Translations under genes and position numbers: made by a program
Part shown: piece after piece, positions 13,975-22,377 of the stretch
How the letters are laid out: each line of letters begins with the position of its first letter
How positions within the stretch are numbered: position 1 is the first letter of the stretch
The notes under the pieces: generated by a model
What the model was told of the DNA's origin: nothing
Database searches by the model: none
The model's input: the letters and a program-made list of their open reading frames with translations, nothing else
NCBI GenBank assembly: GCA_910585905.1
Contig: CAJUID010000042.1
Coordinates: 1 to 24,823 of the forward strand
Length of the DNA stretch: 24,823 nt
Reading direction: 5' to 3'
Origin: an uncultured Lachnospiraceae bacterium
GTDB lineage: Bacteria > Bacillota > Clostridia > Lachnospirales > Lachnospiraceae

Positions 13975-15315
13975 ATGGCATTAGGTGGAGGGACGTTTAT
14001 AACACAGAATAAAGTCCTGCCGGGGGCTTACATTAATTTTGTTTCAGCGGCATCTGCTTCTGCGGCTCTATCTGACCGTGGGGTGGCAACTATGCCCCTT
14101 GAGCTGGACTGGGGGCCGGAGGGGGAAATCTTTACAGTCAATGCCGAGGAATTCCAGAAGGATACACTAAGAATATTTGGATATGCCTATATAGACGATA
14201 AGATGAAGAACTTGCGTGACCTCTTTATGAACGCAAACACCCTGCACGCATACCGGTTAAACAGTGGCGGCGTGAAGGCAGCAAATGCCTATGCAGAGGC
14301 ACGTTACAGTGGCACGCGCGGAAATGAGATTAAAATAGGAATCCAGGTTAATGTGGACAACAATGCGGCATTTGATGTTGTCACTTATTTTGGGACGGCG
14401 AAAGTGGATGAGCAGACGGTTCTTACGGCTGGGGAACTGGAGGCGAATGCATATGTTACATTCAAGCCAAGCCTAACCCTTAGTGCTGTGGCTGCCCTGC
14501 CGCTTTCTGGGGGAACGAATGGTACGGTGGATGGCTCTGCTTGGCAGGATTATGCGGACAAGGTAGAATCCTATACTTATAACACAATGGGGATTGTTGC
14601 AGTGGATGACACGGTCAAGAGGCTGTTTATTGCATTCAATAAGCGGATGCGTGACGAAGTCGGGGCTAAATTCCAGTTGGTTGTCTATAATAGCCCAAAA
14701 GCTGACTATATGGGTGTCATTAATGTAAAAAACAAGTGCGTTGACGGGATGTATAAGGATGAAGATGGAAAAACAGTTTACCCGGATGAAGCGGCAGCAG
14801 TATATTGGACAACTGGGGCAGAATGTGGGTGTGCCGTAAATGCATCCTGCCAGAACAAAATTTATGATGGTGAATATACATTGGATACAGAATATACACA
14901 GTCAGAACTAATTGCTGCAGTGAAAGCCGGAGAATTTGTCTTCCATAAAGTGAATGCGGATGTCAGGGTTCTTGAAGATATCAATACCAAAGTGTCTATA
15001 ACAGATACTTCTGGTGAAGTATTTAAGGATAACCAGACAATCCGGGTTATTGACCAGCTTGGGAATGACGATGCGGTACTATTCAATACAAAATACCTTG
15101 GCAGGATACCAAACGATGCAGCGGGCAGGACTGCGCTGTGGACTGACCTGGTCAAGATTCGGAAAGACTTGCAGCGTATCCGTGCGATAGAAGGTTTTGA
15201 GGATACGGATGTTGTTGTAGCGCAGGGGGATTCTAAGAAATCCGTTATTGTCGAAAGCGCCATAACAGTTGTCAATGCAATGTCAAAGCTATACATGACT
15301 ACAACAATCGCATAA
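13975..15315 (+). CDS. xkdK: Tail sheath protein (XkdK-like)
   Basis: The 446-residue protein is the contractile sheath. The N-terminus GGGTFITQNKVLPGAYINF is characteristic of XkdK. The centre contains the ARYSGTRGNEIKI segment (about 108-120) and LPLSGGTNGTVD, and the C-terminus has the conserved sheath end, with TDLVKIRKDLQRI, FEDTDVVVAQGDSKKSVIV and a VNAMSKLYMT tail. Sheath subunits form rings that contract to drive the tube through the host envelope. This gene makes the particle a myovirus. ATG 13975 follows the previous stop by one base, with GAAAGGGGA upstream. Confidence 0.95.
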   Translation: MALGGGTFITQNKVLPGAYINFVSAASASAALSDRGVATMPLELDWGPEGEIFTVNAEEFQKDTLRIFGYAYIDDKMKNLRDLFMNANTLHAYRLNSGGVKAANAYAEARYSGTRGNEIKIGIQVNVDNNAAFDVVTYFGTAKVDEQTVLTAGELEANAYVTFKPSLTLSAVAALPLSGGTNGTVDGSAWQDYADKVESYTYNTMGIVAVDDTVKRLFIAFNKRMRDEVGAKFQLVVYNSPKADYMGVINVKNKCVDGMYKDEDGKTVYPDEAAAVYWTTGAECGCAVNASCQNKIYDGEYTLDTEYTQSELIAAVKAGEFVFHKVNADVRVLEDINTKVSITDTSGEVFKDNQTIRVIDQLGNDDAVLFNTKYLGRIPNDAAGRTALWTDLVKIRKDLQRIRAIEGFEDTDVVVAQGDSKKSVIVESAITVVNAMSKLYMTTTIA

Positions 15316-15334
15316 GAGGAAGGGGGATGTAAAC

Positions 15335-15901
15335 GTGTTAAAAACAGCACGGCAGAATGCCGTAATGATGGGGAAGGATACACTGTCTGCGCCTCTAGCG
15401 GAATGTTATATTACCATAGGCGGCAGAAGGTATAACTTTATGCAGGCAATTGATTTGGAAGCCAAGTTTAAGAAGATTAAGACAAAGGTCCCAATCCTTG
15501 GGAATCCTGGGAAGGGTAATAAGGCGAATGGATGGGAAGGGAGCGGCTCTGCCACATTCCACTATAACACGTCCATATTTCGGAAAATGATGCTTGATTA
15601 CAAGGATACCGGGGAAGATACATATTTTGAGATACAGATTGCCAATGAGGACCCGACCAGCTCCGTAGGCAGGCAGGAAATTGTGCTGCTGGGCTGTAAT
15701 ATTGATGGCGGCATTTTGGCAAAGTTTGATGCAGACGGGGAGTATCTGGATGAGGATATGGATTTTACGTTCGAAGACTTTACAATGCCATCCACTTTCA
15801 GGGATTTGGAAGGCTTTTTGATGTCAGATGGGGGTGAACCGATCCAGGATGATGAACAGATACAAAGAGCGGCACCAGGTGAACACATTCAGAGAGGATA
15901 A
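15335..15901 (+). CDS. xkdM: Tail tube protein (XkdM-like)
   Basis: The 188-residue protein follows the sheath gene and has the tube-protein pattern: DTLSAPLAECYITIGGRRY, then FMQAIDLEAKFKKIKTKVPI, LGNPGKGNKANGW, GSGSATFHYNTSIFRKM, and DFTFEDFTMPSTF near the C-terminus. Tube subunits stack inside the sheath. The start is GTG 15335 after AGGAAGGGGG; ATG 15365 is a shorter alternative. A C-terminal tail of about 25 Asp/Glu/Gln-rich residues (GGEPIQDDEQIQRA onward) extends past the usual end. Confidence 0.93.
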   Translation: MLKTARQNAVMMGKDTLSAPLAECYITIGGRRYNFMQAIDLEAKFKKIKTKVPILGNPGKGNKANGWEGSGSATFHYNTSIFRKMMLDYKDTGEDTYFEIQIANEDPTSSVGRQEIVLLGCNIDGGILAKFDADGEYLDEDMDFTFEDFTMPSTFRDLEGFLMSDGGEPIQDDEQIQRAAPGEHIQRG

Positions 15902-15918
15902 CAGGAGGGAAAGATTAT

Positions 15919-16350
15919 ATGTCAGAGTTTACAAGATTTCTAAAAAAGAACAAAGCAACTGTAAAGAATGAAAGATACGCACCAACCAAATCATTGACGG
16001 ATGAAAGCGGAAAGCCGCTGGAGTTTGAGTTTCGGCATATTTCATCTAAGGAAAATGATAACCTACAGGATGCTTGCACGGTTGATGTGCAGGTAAAGGG
16101 AAAACCGAACCTTACAAAACCAAGGCTGGATACTACGGGATATCTTGCAAAAATGATTGCGGAATCTGTTGTATATCCTGACTTGTACAGCACAGAGCTA
16201 CAGGATTCCTATGGGGTAAAAACCCCGGTCGACCTGCTCTATGCAATGGTGGACAATCCAGGCGAGTATCAGGAATTATGCGTCTGGATTCAAAAGTTCC
16301 AAGGTTTCCAGGCAGGCATCAGTGAAAAGGTAGAAGAGGCAAAAAACTAA
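15919..16350 (+). CDS. xkdN: Tail assembly chaperone, short form (XkdN-like)
   Basis: This 143-residue product is the short form of the tail-assembly chaperone; the long form arises by -1 frameshifting (next entries). Key segments are SEFTRFLKKNKATVKNERYA at the start, EFRHISSKENDNLQDAC near residue 38, GYLAKMIAESVVYPDL (about 74-89), and SYGVKTPVDLLYAM. In PBSX-like phages this is XkdN. The chaperone coats the tape measure protein during tail assembly and is absent from the virion. ATG 15919 has an excellent site, AGGAGGGAAAG. The final codons GCA AAA AAC are followed by TAA TAA. Confidence 0.93.
   Translation: MSEFTRFLKKNKATVKNERYAPTKSLTDESGKPLEFEFRHISSKENDNLQDACTVDVQVKGKPNLTKPRLDTTGYLAKMIAESVVYPDLYSTELQDSYGVKTPVDLLYAMVDNPGEYQELCVWIQKFQGFQAGISEKVEEAKN
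16341..16347 (+). promoter_or_regulatory. Slippery heptamer for programmed -1 frameshift
   Basis: A AAA AAC at 16341-16347 is in the correct phase (zero-frame codons AAA 16342-16344 and AAC 16345-16347) and is directly followed by the zero-frame stops TAA TAA. The -1 frame is open from 16326. A stem starts six bases after the heptamer. This is the canonical X XXY YYZ arrangement. Confidence 0.88.
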
Positions 16351-16529
16351 TAAATGGAGGGGATGCAGAAGCAAATTATGCATACTATGCCCTCCATAAG
16401 CTCCATATCAGGCCGACCGAGTGGCTTGATATGGAGGAAAACGAAAAGGCATTTATCATAGCGTCAATTGATCTCCGGGTTGATGCAGAGAAAAAAGAGA
16501 AGAAAAGGGCAGAAGCAGGGAGGGGGTAA
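16347..16529 (+). CDS. Frameshift extension of the tail assembly chaperone (long form, XkdN-O type)
   Basis: This -1 frame segment has no suitable start with a family N-terminus and is reached by slippage at 16341-16347. It adds 60 residues, LINGGDAEANYAYYALHK onward, with LHIRPTEWLDMEENEKAF, the motif typical of the T part of gpG-gpGT proteins, then a basic Lys/Glu-rich end. The long form would be 203 residues. In lambda and many tailed phages the frameshift product recruits tail tube subunits to the tape measure, and the G to GT ratio matters. It ends at TAA 16527-16529, six bases before the tape measure ATG. Confidence 0.88.
   Translation, partial: LINGGDAEANYAYYALHKLHIRPTEWLDMEENEKAFIIASIDLRVDAEKKEKKRAEAGRG
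16354..16397 (+). promoter_or_regulatory. Stimulatory stem-loop of the frameshift site
   Basis: ATGGAGGG (16354-16361) is a perfect 8-bp match to CCCTCCAT (16390-16397). The 28-base loop contains a smaller inverted repeat, ATGCA (16363-16367) with TGCAT (16379-16383). The stem begins six bases after the slippery heptamer, the spacing expected for a frameshift stimulator. The left arm also resembles a ribosome site (GGAGGGG), which can act as an internal Shine-Dalgarno. Confidence 0.75.
16401..16436 (+). promoter_or_regulatory. Second hairpin, 14-bp stem, in the frameshift extension
   Basis: CTCCATATCAGGCC (16401-16414) pairs with GGCTTGATATGGAG (16423-16436) with one G-U pair and an 8-base loop. 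It lies inside the coding sequence for HIRPTEWLDMEE. CTCCAT and ATGGAG also occur in the first stem-loop, so the two structures can compete for partners. Confidence 0.75.
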
Positions 16530-16534
16530 TACAT

Positions 16535-19270
16535 ATGGCGTCTATCCAGACAGGCATTCAGTTAAGGGATAGCTTTAGTGGCGTAATGATGGGGATAATC
16601 AATTCTGTAAACCTTGCGGTATCGTCCGTATATGACATGCAGCAGGCAATGAATTCTGATATTGACACGTCATCCCTGGAGGGTGCGAGGGAGGAGATTA
16701 ACCGGGCAGCAGCAGCGGCACAGGAATTTATTCAGACAATGGCAGATGCCAATGGCCGTATTGCCCCTGCTGCGGGTATGCTACCGCCTGCTACACAGCC
16801 TATGGAATGGCAAACTGATGCTGCATTTGATACCTCAGCGGCAGGGAGATATATATGGGAAATTGAGACAGTGAATAAGATGCTGGGCAATATGAATGAC
16901 TGGCAGTGGAAAATTGAAAATAGCGCGGCAGAGATGGATATACTCCCGCCGGCAGCAGTGCAGGACATAAGCCGTTTGGGGGCAAGGATTGATACGATAA
17001 AAGAACGGGTGCAGAAAATGGGGAGCGTTCCGGTCAATTTAAGGACGGATGCTGCAAATAATGAATTGCAGCGGTTACGTTCGCAATTGGACCAGGCGAT
17101 ACAGGAGCAGGGAAATTTAGACCGCGCTATGCAGGACATGGACGTATCCACAGCAAACCAGTCCTATTTAAAGCTTTCCCAGACCATTCGGGCAGCAGAG
17201 GAACAGATCAGGAGCAGCGTTGTAAAGCAGGAACAATTTAACCAAAGGATACAGCAGGGCGCAGGCAATATAAACACGTTCAAGGGCGCAGTGCAGACCT
17301 TGCATGCACCTATTGCAAAAGCAGAGACAGGGTTTAGGGGTTGGCAGAAAGCGATTATTGTAGCGAACCAGTCTCTTAGCCTAGTCAGGAATACGCTTGG
17401 CAGGCTTGGCGTGACTGACATGAGCGGGGCATTTGACAGGATGGACACAATGAACCGTTTTCAGAAAACGATTACTACCATGACCGGTGATGCGGGTCTT
17501 GCGAATGCGGCGCTAAATACGTTGAAAGATACAACACTGGGCACTGCCTATGGGCTGGACGTTGCAGCGGGGGCGACGCAAGGTTTCATGACAAGGGGGA
17601 TGAGCCTGGGGACGGCAACAGACCAAGTCAGGATATGGGCAGACGCGGTCAGCTTTTACGGGAAAGGCACAAATGAGCAGCTAGAGAGTGTCGTGGATGC
17701 AATCGGTAAAATGTACTCCAAAGGGACGGTTGAGGCAGACCAGCTTGACAGGCTTTTTGATGCAGGGATTGGCGCGGCGGAAATTTATGCTAATGCAGTA
17801 GGGCAAAATGTGAGCAGGGTCAAGGATGACCTATCAGATGGAAAAATCAGCGCGGCACAGTTTATTAGCACAATCAGCCAGGCGATGGATAATGGTATTT
17901 CAAATGGTGCTGCGAAACAGGCAGGTGACACCTGGGCGACTACATTTTCAAATATGAGGGCTTCGTTTGCAAGAGGCTGGGTAAGCATGATAGAAAAAAC
18001 GGATGCCGCGCTTGCAAAGCATAACCTGCCAAGCATAATGGAAATGTTTACCATGGTTGGGCAGAAGGTGGAAACGACGCTGAATTCCATTGGGGATTCT
18101 ATGGATACAGTGATAGGGTACGGCGTAAAGGCTTATGATATCTTGTCCACAGCGTTTGAATTTATTGGGGATAACTGGTCTGTTATTGCTCCGGTGATTC
18201 TGACGGCAGCCGTAGCTATGGGGGCGTATACGGCAGCGGCAACAGCATTTAACATTGTCCAAGGGATATCAAACACTTTGGAGATGGTCAGTGCGGCTCA
18301 TACTGCTATTAAGACAGGGGCAACCATAGCGGGGGCAACAGCAACTACTACGGCAACCGGCGCACAGATAAGCTTTAATGCGGCGCTCCTTGCCTGCCCG
18401 ATTACCTGGATTGTTGGTGGGATCATTCTTGCGGTAGGCGCATTTTATGCGGTGATAGCGGTTATCAATAAAGTCGAGAATAAGTCCATGTCTGCAACGG
18501 GAAAGATTTGCGGGGCAATCAATGTTGCGAATAAAGCAATTGAGAATACCTTGCACCTATGTTGGAACGTTAGCCTGGGTATATGGAATGCATTCGATGC
18601 ATGTATATCTAATATTGATGCTGCCTTCCATAATGCGGGGTTGAATATATTAATATTTTTTGATGATGTCGCAATCGGGTCAATTGATGCCATCACTGCA
18701 ATTGGGGAAGCCCTGAACAAATTACCATTCATAGACTTTGATTTGGATGGGTTAAAAAGTTCAGCAGCTTCATGGGCGGCTAAGAAGATTGAGCTCCAAG
18801 ACCAGAAATGGGACTATAAGAACATTGCAGATGCCTTCAACGATGGTTTTAATACCTTTGAGACATTCAAGGAAGGCTGGGTAGACGAGGCATATAATGA
18901 GGGCCATAACTTAGGCACTTCAATCGAAAATTTCTTTAAAGATTTTCTGGACAACTCACAAAATGGTGAGGAAGAGGAAGGGTATCAGCAGCTACATGAT
19001 AAGCTGGCCAATACGTCAAATGATTTAAGGAATATCGGTGATGATACCAATAAGATTTCCAAGCAATTAGAAATCACATCCGAGGACCTAAAATATATTA
19101 GAGATTTGGCAGAACAGGATTACATCAACAGGTTTACTACAGCCAGCATTACCGTGAACCAGACGAACCATAACACCGTGAACAAAGATATGGATTTAGA
19201 CGGTATCACAGAGCATCTCCGCACAACCGTGGAGGAACAGATGGATGCCGCAGCAGAGGGGGCGCATTAA
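16535..19270 (+). CDS. xkdO: Tape measure protein (XkdO-like)
   Basis: The 911-residue protein sets tail length and is the largest here. The N-terminal 270 residues are helical and coiled-coil-prone, with many Ala, Gln and Glu residues (EEINRAAAAAQEFIQ). A tape-measure domain follows at about 300-455: RMDTMNRFQKTITTMTGDAG, GLDVAAGATQGFMTRG, WADAVSFYGKGTNEQLESVV, DRLFDAGIGAAEIYA and SAAQFISTISQAMDNG. Two strongly hydrophobic stretches, VIAPVILTAAVAMGAY (about 549) and TWIVGGIILAVGAFYAVIAV (about 622-641), may insert into the host membrane during DNA entry. The C-terminus is rich in Asn, Asp and Thr (ASITVNQTNHNTV). ATG 16535 follows AGGGAGGGGG. Length and position in the tail block fit. Confidence 0.93.
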   Translation: MASIQTGIQLRDSFSGVMMGIINSVNLAVSSVYDMQQAMNSDIDTSSLEGAREEINRAAAAAQEFIQTMADANGRIAPAAGMLPPATQPMEWQTDAAFDTSAAGRYIWEIETVNKMLGNMNDWQWKIENSAAEMDILPPAAVQDISRLGARIDTIKERVQKMGSVPVNLRTDAANNELQRLRSQLDQAIQEQGNLDRAMQDMDVSTANQSYLKLSQTIRAAEEQIRSSVVKQEQFNQRIQQGAGNINTFKGAVQTLHAPIAKAETGFRGWQKAIIVANQSLSLVRNTLGRLGVTDMSGAFDRMDTMNRFQKTITTMTGDAGLANAALNTLKDTTLGTAYGLDVAAGATQGFMTRGMSLGTATDQVRIWADAVSFYGKGTNEQLESVVDAIGKMYSKGTVEADQLDRLFDAGIGAAEIYANAVGQNVSRVKDDLSDGKISAAQFISTISQAMDNGISNGAAKQAGDTWATTFSNMRASFARGWVSMIEKTDAALAKHNLPSIMEMFTMVGQKVETTLNSIGDSMDTVIGYGVKAYDILSTAFEFIGDNWSVIAPVILTAAVAMGAYTAAATAFNIVQGISNTLEMVSAAHTAIKTGATIAGATATTTATGAQISFNAALLACPITWIVGGIILAVGAFYAVIAVINKVENKSMSATGKICGAINVANKAIENTLHLCWNVSLGIWNAFDACISNIDAAFHNAGLNILIFFDDVAIGSIDAITAIGEALNKLPFIDFDLDGLKSSAASWAAKKIELQDQKWDYKNIADAFNDGFNTFETFKEGWVDEAYNEGHNLGTSIENFFKDFLDNSQNGEEEEGYQQLHDKLANTSNDLRNIGDDTNKISKQLEITSEDLKYIRDLAEQDYINRFTTASITVNQTNHNTVNKDMDLDGITEHLRTTVEEQMDAAAEGAH

Positions 19271-20032
19271 ATGTATGAAATGTACATAGAGAAGGTTTTG
19301 TTCCCGGTGACGCCCGGAAAATTGTCAGTAAAAATCAGCAATAAAAACAAGACCCTCACCCTTATCAATGAGGGTGAGGTTAATTTGGTAAAGACGCCGG
19401 GGCTGACGGACATTACAATTGATGAACTGGTTTTGCCTGCATTCCAGAAGTACCCATTTGCCAGGTATAAAAATAATAAATTCCAAAGTGCACAATATTA
19501 CCTGGAAAAGCTGGAAACTTGGAAGAAAAAGAAGAAACCAGTGCAATTTAAACTTTTGAGGCCTACGCCGGGCGGTGTAGGGCTTTTATGGGATACCAGC
19601 TTTGATGTGACGGTAGAAGATTACGAGATCATAGAAGATGCTGAGAACCAAGGGCTTGATGTGAAGGTCAAATTGGTAATGAAACAATACAGGAACTGGG
19701 GAGTAAAAAAGCTTAAGAAAAAGAAAAATGGAAAATACACAAAAGGTAAGCCGGTTAAAAGGAAAACAAAGGAAAAGGCAAAGTTTTACACAGTGAAGGA
19801 GAAAGACACGCTCCTAAAAATCGCCAGGAAGGAGCTTGGCAGCGGGGCAGACAGGGAAGCGCTTTATGCGCTGAATAAAAAAGTGATAGAGAAGGCCGCA
19901 AAGGAACATGGCAGGAAATCTTCTTCAAAAGGGAAGTTCCTTTATAAAGGGACAAAATTAAAACTTCCGCGGACTGAGACGGGAATCGGGCTTAGGCTGG
20001 ATACAGGAACCGGGACAGGAAAGAGGCTATAG
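19271..20032 (+). CDS. xkdP: LysM-containing tail protein (XkdP-like)
   Basis: The 253-residue protein has an N-terminal domain (MYEMYIEKVLFPVTPGKL, then TLTLINEGEVNLVKTPGL, typical of XkdP), a Lys-rich linker of about 30 residues near 145-168, and a LysM domain (about 170-235: FYTVKEKDTLLKIARKELG, YALNKKVIE, FLYKGTKLKLP). LysM binds peptidoglycan, so the protein likely anchors or spaces the hub against the cell wall. The tail (236-253) is Gly, Thr and Arg rich. An early 9-bp hairpin (19354-19379) lies in the coding sequence. Confidence 0.92.
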   Translation: MYEMYIEKVLFPVTPGKLSVKISNKNKTLTLINEGEVNLVKTPGLTDITIDELVLPAFQKYPFARYKNNKFQSAQYYLEKLETWKKKKKPVQFKLLRPTPGGVGLLWDTSFDVTVEDYEIIEDAENQGLDVKVKLVMKQYRNWGVKKLKKKKNGKYTKGKPVKRKTKEKAKFYTVKEKDTLLKIARKELGSGADREALYALNKKVIEKAAKEHGRKSSSKGKFLYKGTKLKLPRTETGIGLRLDTGTGTGKRL

Positions 20033-20041
20033 GGGGTTGGC

Positions 20042-21577
20042 ATGGCAAAAGATATCGTTGATATTGCGATTGGCGAGATAGGCTATAGGGAACAGGGAAA
20101 CAATAAAACAAAATACGGGGCATGGTATGGAATGAATGGTGCGGCATGGTGCCATATGTTTGTTTCATGGTGTGCTGCACAGGCAACAGTCCCGGTATCT
20201 GTTGTCCCTAAAACGGCTTCTTGTTCTAGTGGGATGGCATGGTTCCAGAAAAAAGGGCAGTTTAAATATAAAGGGAAATATAAACCAAAACGCGGTGACA
20301 TTATTTATTTTAAATCGGCCGGGGCATCCCATGTAGGGATTGTCGAATATCTGTCTGGGAATACAGTACATACTGTGGAAGGAAATACCTCAGATAAAGT
20401 TGCAAGGAGGAGTTATGCGCTGAATAACTCAAGAATTACCGGATATGGCGTGCCAGAATACAGCGGCCTAAATTCGGAAAGCGGAGGTGCAGCAGAGGCA
20501 AAGAAAAGCTCAAAAGTGGAACTAAAGCAATTAAGGAAGACACTGGAGAGAAAAAAGCCGGTTCCTGCTTCAATGGAAAAACAGGTGATCCAGACAAATA
20601 AGCTTTCTTGTAGTGAGGCCGTGGTTATGGTAAAGAACAGTAAGACAATATTTGAAATCCCAGCAGAGGAAGGGATGAAGATAGTGTGGGAAAGGAAGGG
20701 GATGCCTGGGAAACTTACATTCAATGCGATGTATGAGGCGGATTATAAGGTTGAGGAAGGGGACACCGTAATTGTTTCTGTTGGTGGGGAAAATATTTTC
20801 TATGGATTTATTTTCCAAAGGCAGATGTCAAAGGATAGAATCATATCATATACCGCATATGACCAGCTTCGTTACTTGAAAAACAAGGATACCTTAATTT
20901 ACAAGAAAAAGAGGGCAGACCAGGTAGTGAGGATGATTGCCGAAAGGTTCGGGCTTTCATGCGGGGCGCTGGCAAACACAGGTTATGTGATTCCCAAAAA
21001 ATGCGAAGATAATATTACGCTTTTTGATATGGTCGGGAATGCCCTGGATGAGACGTTGATGGCAAAGGGAAAAGTATATACGTTGTATGACAAAGCTGGG
21101 AAACTGTGCCTGGCTTCCCTTGCTGATATGAAGGTGGATGCCTGCCTTGTTGATGGGGAGACAGGGGAAGACTTCACTTATAAGACCAGCATTGATGATA
21201 ATGTGTATAACCAGGTTAAATTGATCTATGAGAATAAAAAAAAAGGAACCTACGATATATACATGACAAAGGATTCTAAGAAAATCAATAAATGGGGCGT
21301 GTTGCAGTACACAGATAAGATTGATACGCCGGATGTCGGCAAGCTGAAATCCCAGGCATTACTACGGCTGTATGGGCAGAAGCAGAGGACATTGACTGTT
21401 TCCGGCGTAATTGGCAATAAAAATGTCCGCGCCGGTTCCCTGGTGCCGGTATTACTGGATTTATCTGATATCAAGGTGGCTAGTTACATGCTGGTGGAAA
21501 AAGTGACGCATGTATTTCGGAACAGGCAATATTCCATGGATTTGGTTTTGTCGGGAGGTGATTTTGTAAATGGCTAA
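20042..21577 (+). CDS. xkdQ: CHAP-peptidase / baseplate hub fusion (XkdQ-like)
   Basis: The 511-residue protein joins two modules. Residues 1-140 are a CHAP amidase/endopeptidase: GYREQGNNKTKYGAWYG, the catalytic Cys in AAWCHMFVSWC (Cys37), the catalytic His in SHVGIVEY (His97), and the third residue region VEGNTS (113-118). A Lys-rich linker (about 150-180) follows. The rest, from about residue 185, is the XkdQ/phage late control D-type hub: LSCSEAVVMVKNSKTIFEIP, IVSVGGENIFYGFIFQRQ, YTAYDQLRYLKNKDTLI, and a C-terminal MLVEKVTHVFRNRQYSMDL. PBSX XkdQ is shorter, about 325 residues, without CHAP. The fusion would let the tail tip cut peptidoglycan. Confidence 0.92.
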   Translation: MAKDIVDIAIGEIGYREQGNNKTKYGAWYGMNGAAWCHMFVSWCAAQATVPVSVVPKTASCSSGMAWFQKKGQFKYKGKYKPKRGDIIYFKSAGASHVGIVEYLSGNTVHTVEGNTSDKVARRSYALNNSRITGYGVPEYSGLNSESGGAAEAKKSSKVELKQLRKTLERKKPVPASMEKQVIQTNKLSCSEAVVMVKNSKTIFEIPAEEGMKIVWERKGMPGKLTFNAMYEADYKVEEGDTVIVSVGGENIFYGFIFQRQMSKDRIISYTAYDQLRYLKNKDTLIYKKKRADQVVRMIAERFGLSCGALANTGYVIPKKCEDNITLFDMVGNALDETLMAKGKVYTLYDKAGKLCLASLADMKVDACLVDGETGEDFTYKTSIDDNVYNQVKLIYENKKKGTYDIYMTKDSKKINKWGVLQYTDKIDTPDVGKLKSQALLRLYGQKQRTLTVSGVIGNKNVRAGSLVPVLLDLSDIKVASYMLVEKVTHVFRNRQYSMDLVLSGGDFVNG

Positions 21578-21935
21578 TTCAAACATTGTGCAGCTTATTA
21601 AGAGGATTGCACTAGATGCAGTGGAAATGTCCAAGCCGTGCGATTATAGGATTGGGACAGTAACAGGCGTGGAACCATTAAAAATCAAGGTTTCACAGAA
21701 TATTGAATTGGAAGAGGAGTTTCTCCACCTTTCCAGGAATGTGACGGATTTTAAGACAAAAATAACGATAGAGGAGCAGGAAGTATACCATACAGCACAT
21801 ACTGTCCCTTCGCTGACCTGGATTGATAAACGGGAGGTCACGGTACATAATGCATTGAAAAAAGGCGAAAAAGTCTTGATGCTCCGCAAGGCAGGAGGAC
21901 AGGAATTCTTTGTAATCGACAGGGTGGTGGAGTGA
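21570..21935 (+). CDS. xkdR: DUF2577 baseplate protein (XkdR-like)
   Basis: The 121-residue protein matches DUF2577/XkdR: an N-terminal LIKRIALDAVEMSKPCDYRIG segment, then TVTGVEPLKIKVSQNIELEE, and a C-terminal GEKVLMLRKAGGQEFFVIDRV. These small OB-like proteins sit in the baseplate next to the hub. ATG 21570 lies inside the end of the hub gene (8-base overlap), with GGGAGGTGATT upstream. It stops one base before the next start. Confidence 0.92.
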   Translation: MANSNIVQLIKRIALDAVEMSKPCDYRIGTVTGVEPLKIKVSQNIELEEEFLHLSRNVTDFKTKITIEEQEVYHTAHTVPSLTWIDKREVTVHNALKKGEKVLMLRKAGGQEFFVIDRVVE

Positions 21936-21936
21936 C

Positions 21937-22377
21937 ATGGTGCCAGGGAGTGAAGGGTACATGGATGGAGTGGATGATGAGGGAGCCGATTTTGTCATGG
22001 AAACGGAGCCTTCCCTAACTTATGCAATGCAGCTGACAGACCGATACGACCAGGACGATTTTTTTGTTGGGAAAACGGATGACGAGGAGGCAGTCAGACA
22101 GGCGATACTTAAAATAATCAATACAGAGCGTTATGAGTATGAAATCTATTCATGGGATTACGGGATTGAACTCCAGGACCTTTTCGGGATGGATATGCCA
22201 TATGTCATGAGTGAGGTAAAACAAAGGATAACGGATGCCTTGACAGCGGATGACCGTATAGAATCCGTGGATAACTTTGAGATGGAAGTTACCGCAAGGA
22301 ATACATTATATATCAAGTTTACCGCAAATACAGTGCAAGGGGATGAGATTGAGACGGGAATGGAGGTTAAGGTATAA
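21937..22377 (+). CDS. xkdS: DUF2634 baseplate protein (XkdS-like, gp25-type)
   Basis: The 146-residue protein matches DUF2634/XkdS, related to the gp25 wedge component of myovirus baseplates. Recognisable parts are a TYAMQLTDRYDQDDFFVGKTDDEEAVRQ stretch (from about residue 28), ILKIINTERYEYEIYSWDYG, ELQDLFGMDMPYV, and DDRIESVDNFEMEV. ATG 21937 follows GGTGGAGTG. It abuts the baseplate J gene (TAA then ATG). Confidence 0.92.
   Translation: MVPGSEGYMDGVDDEGADFVMETEPSLTYAMQLTDRYDQDDFFVGKTDDEEAVRQAILKIINTERYEYEIYSWDYGIELQDLFGMDMPYVMSEVKQRITDALTADDRIESVDNFEMEVTARNTLYIKFTANTVQGDEIETGMEVKV

Noticed and set aside
21236..21244. Run of nine A in the hub gene as a slippage site
   Set aside because: The zero frame continues with good family similarity, and neither alternative frame offers a plausible product.
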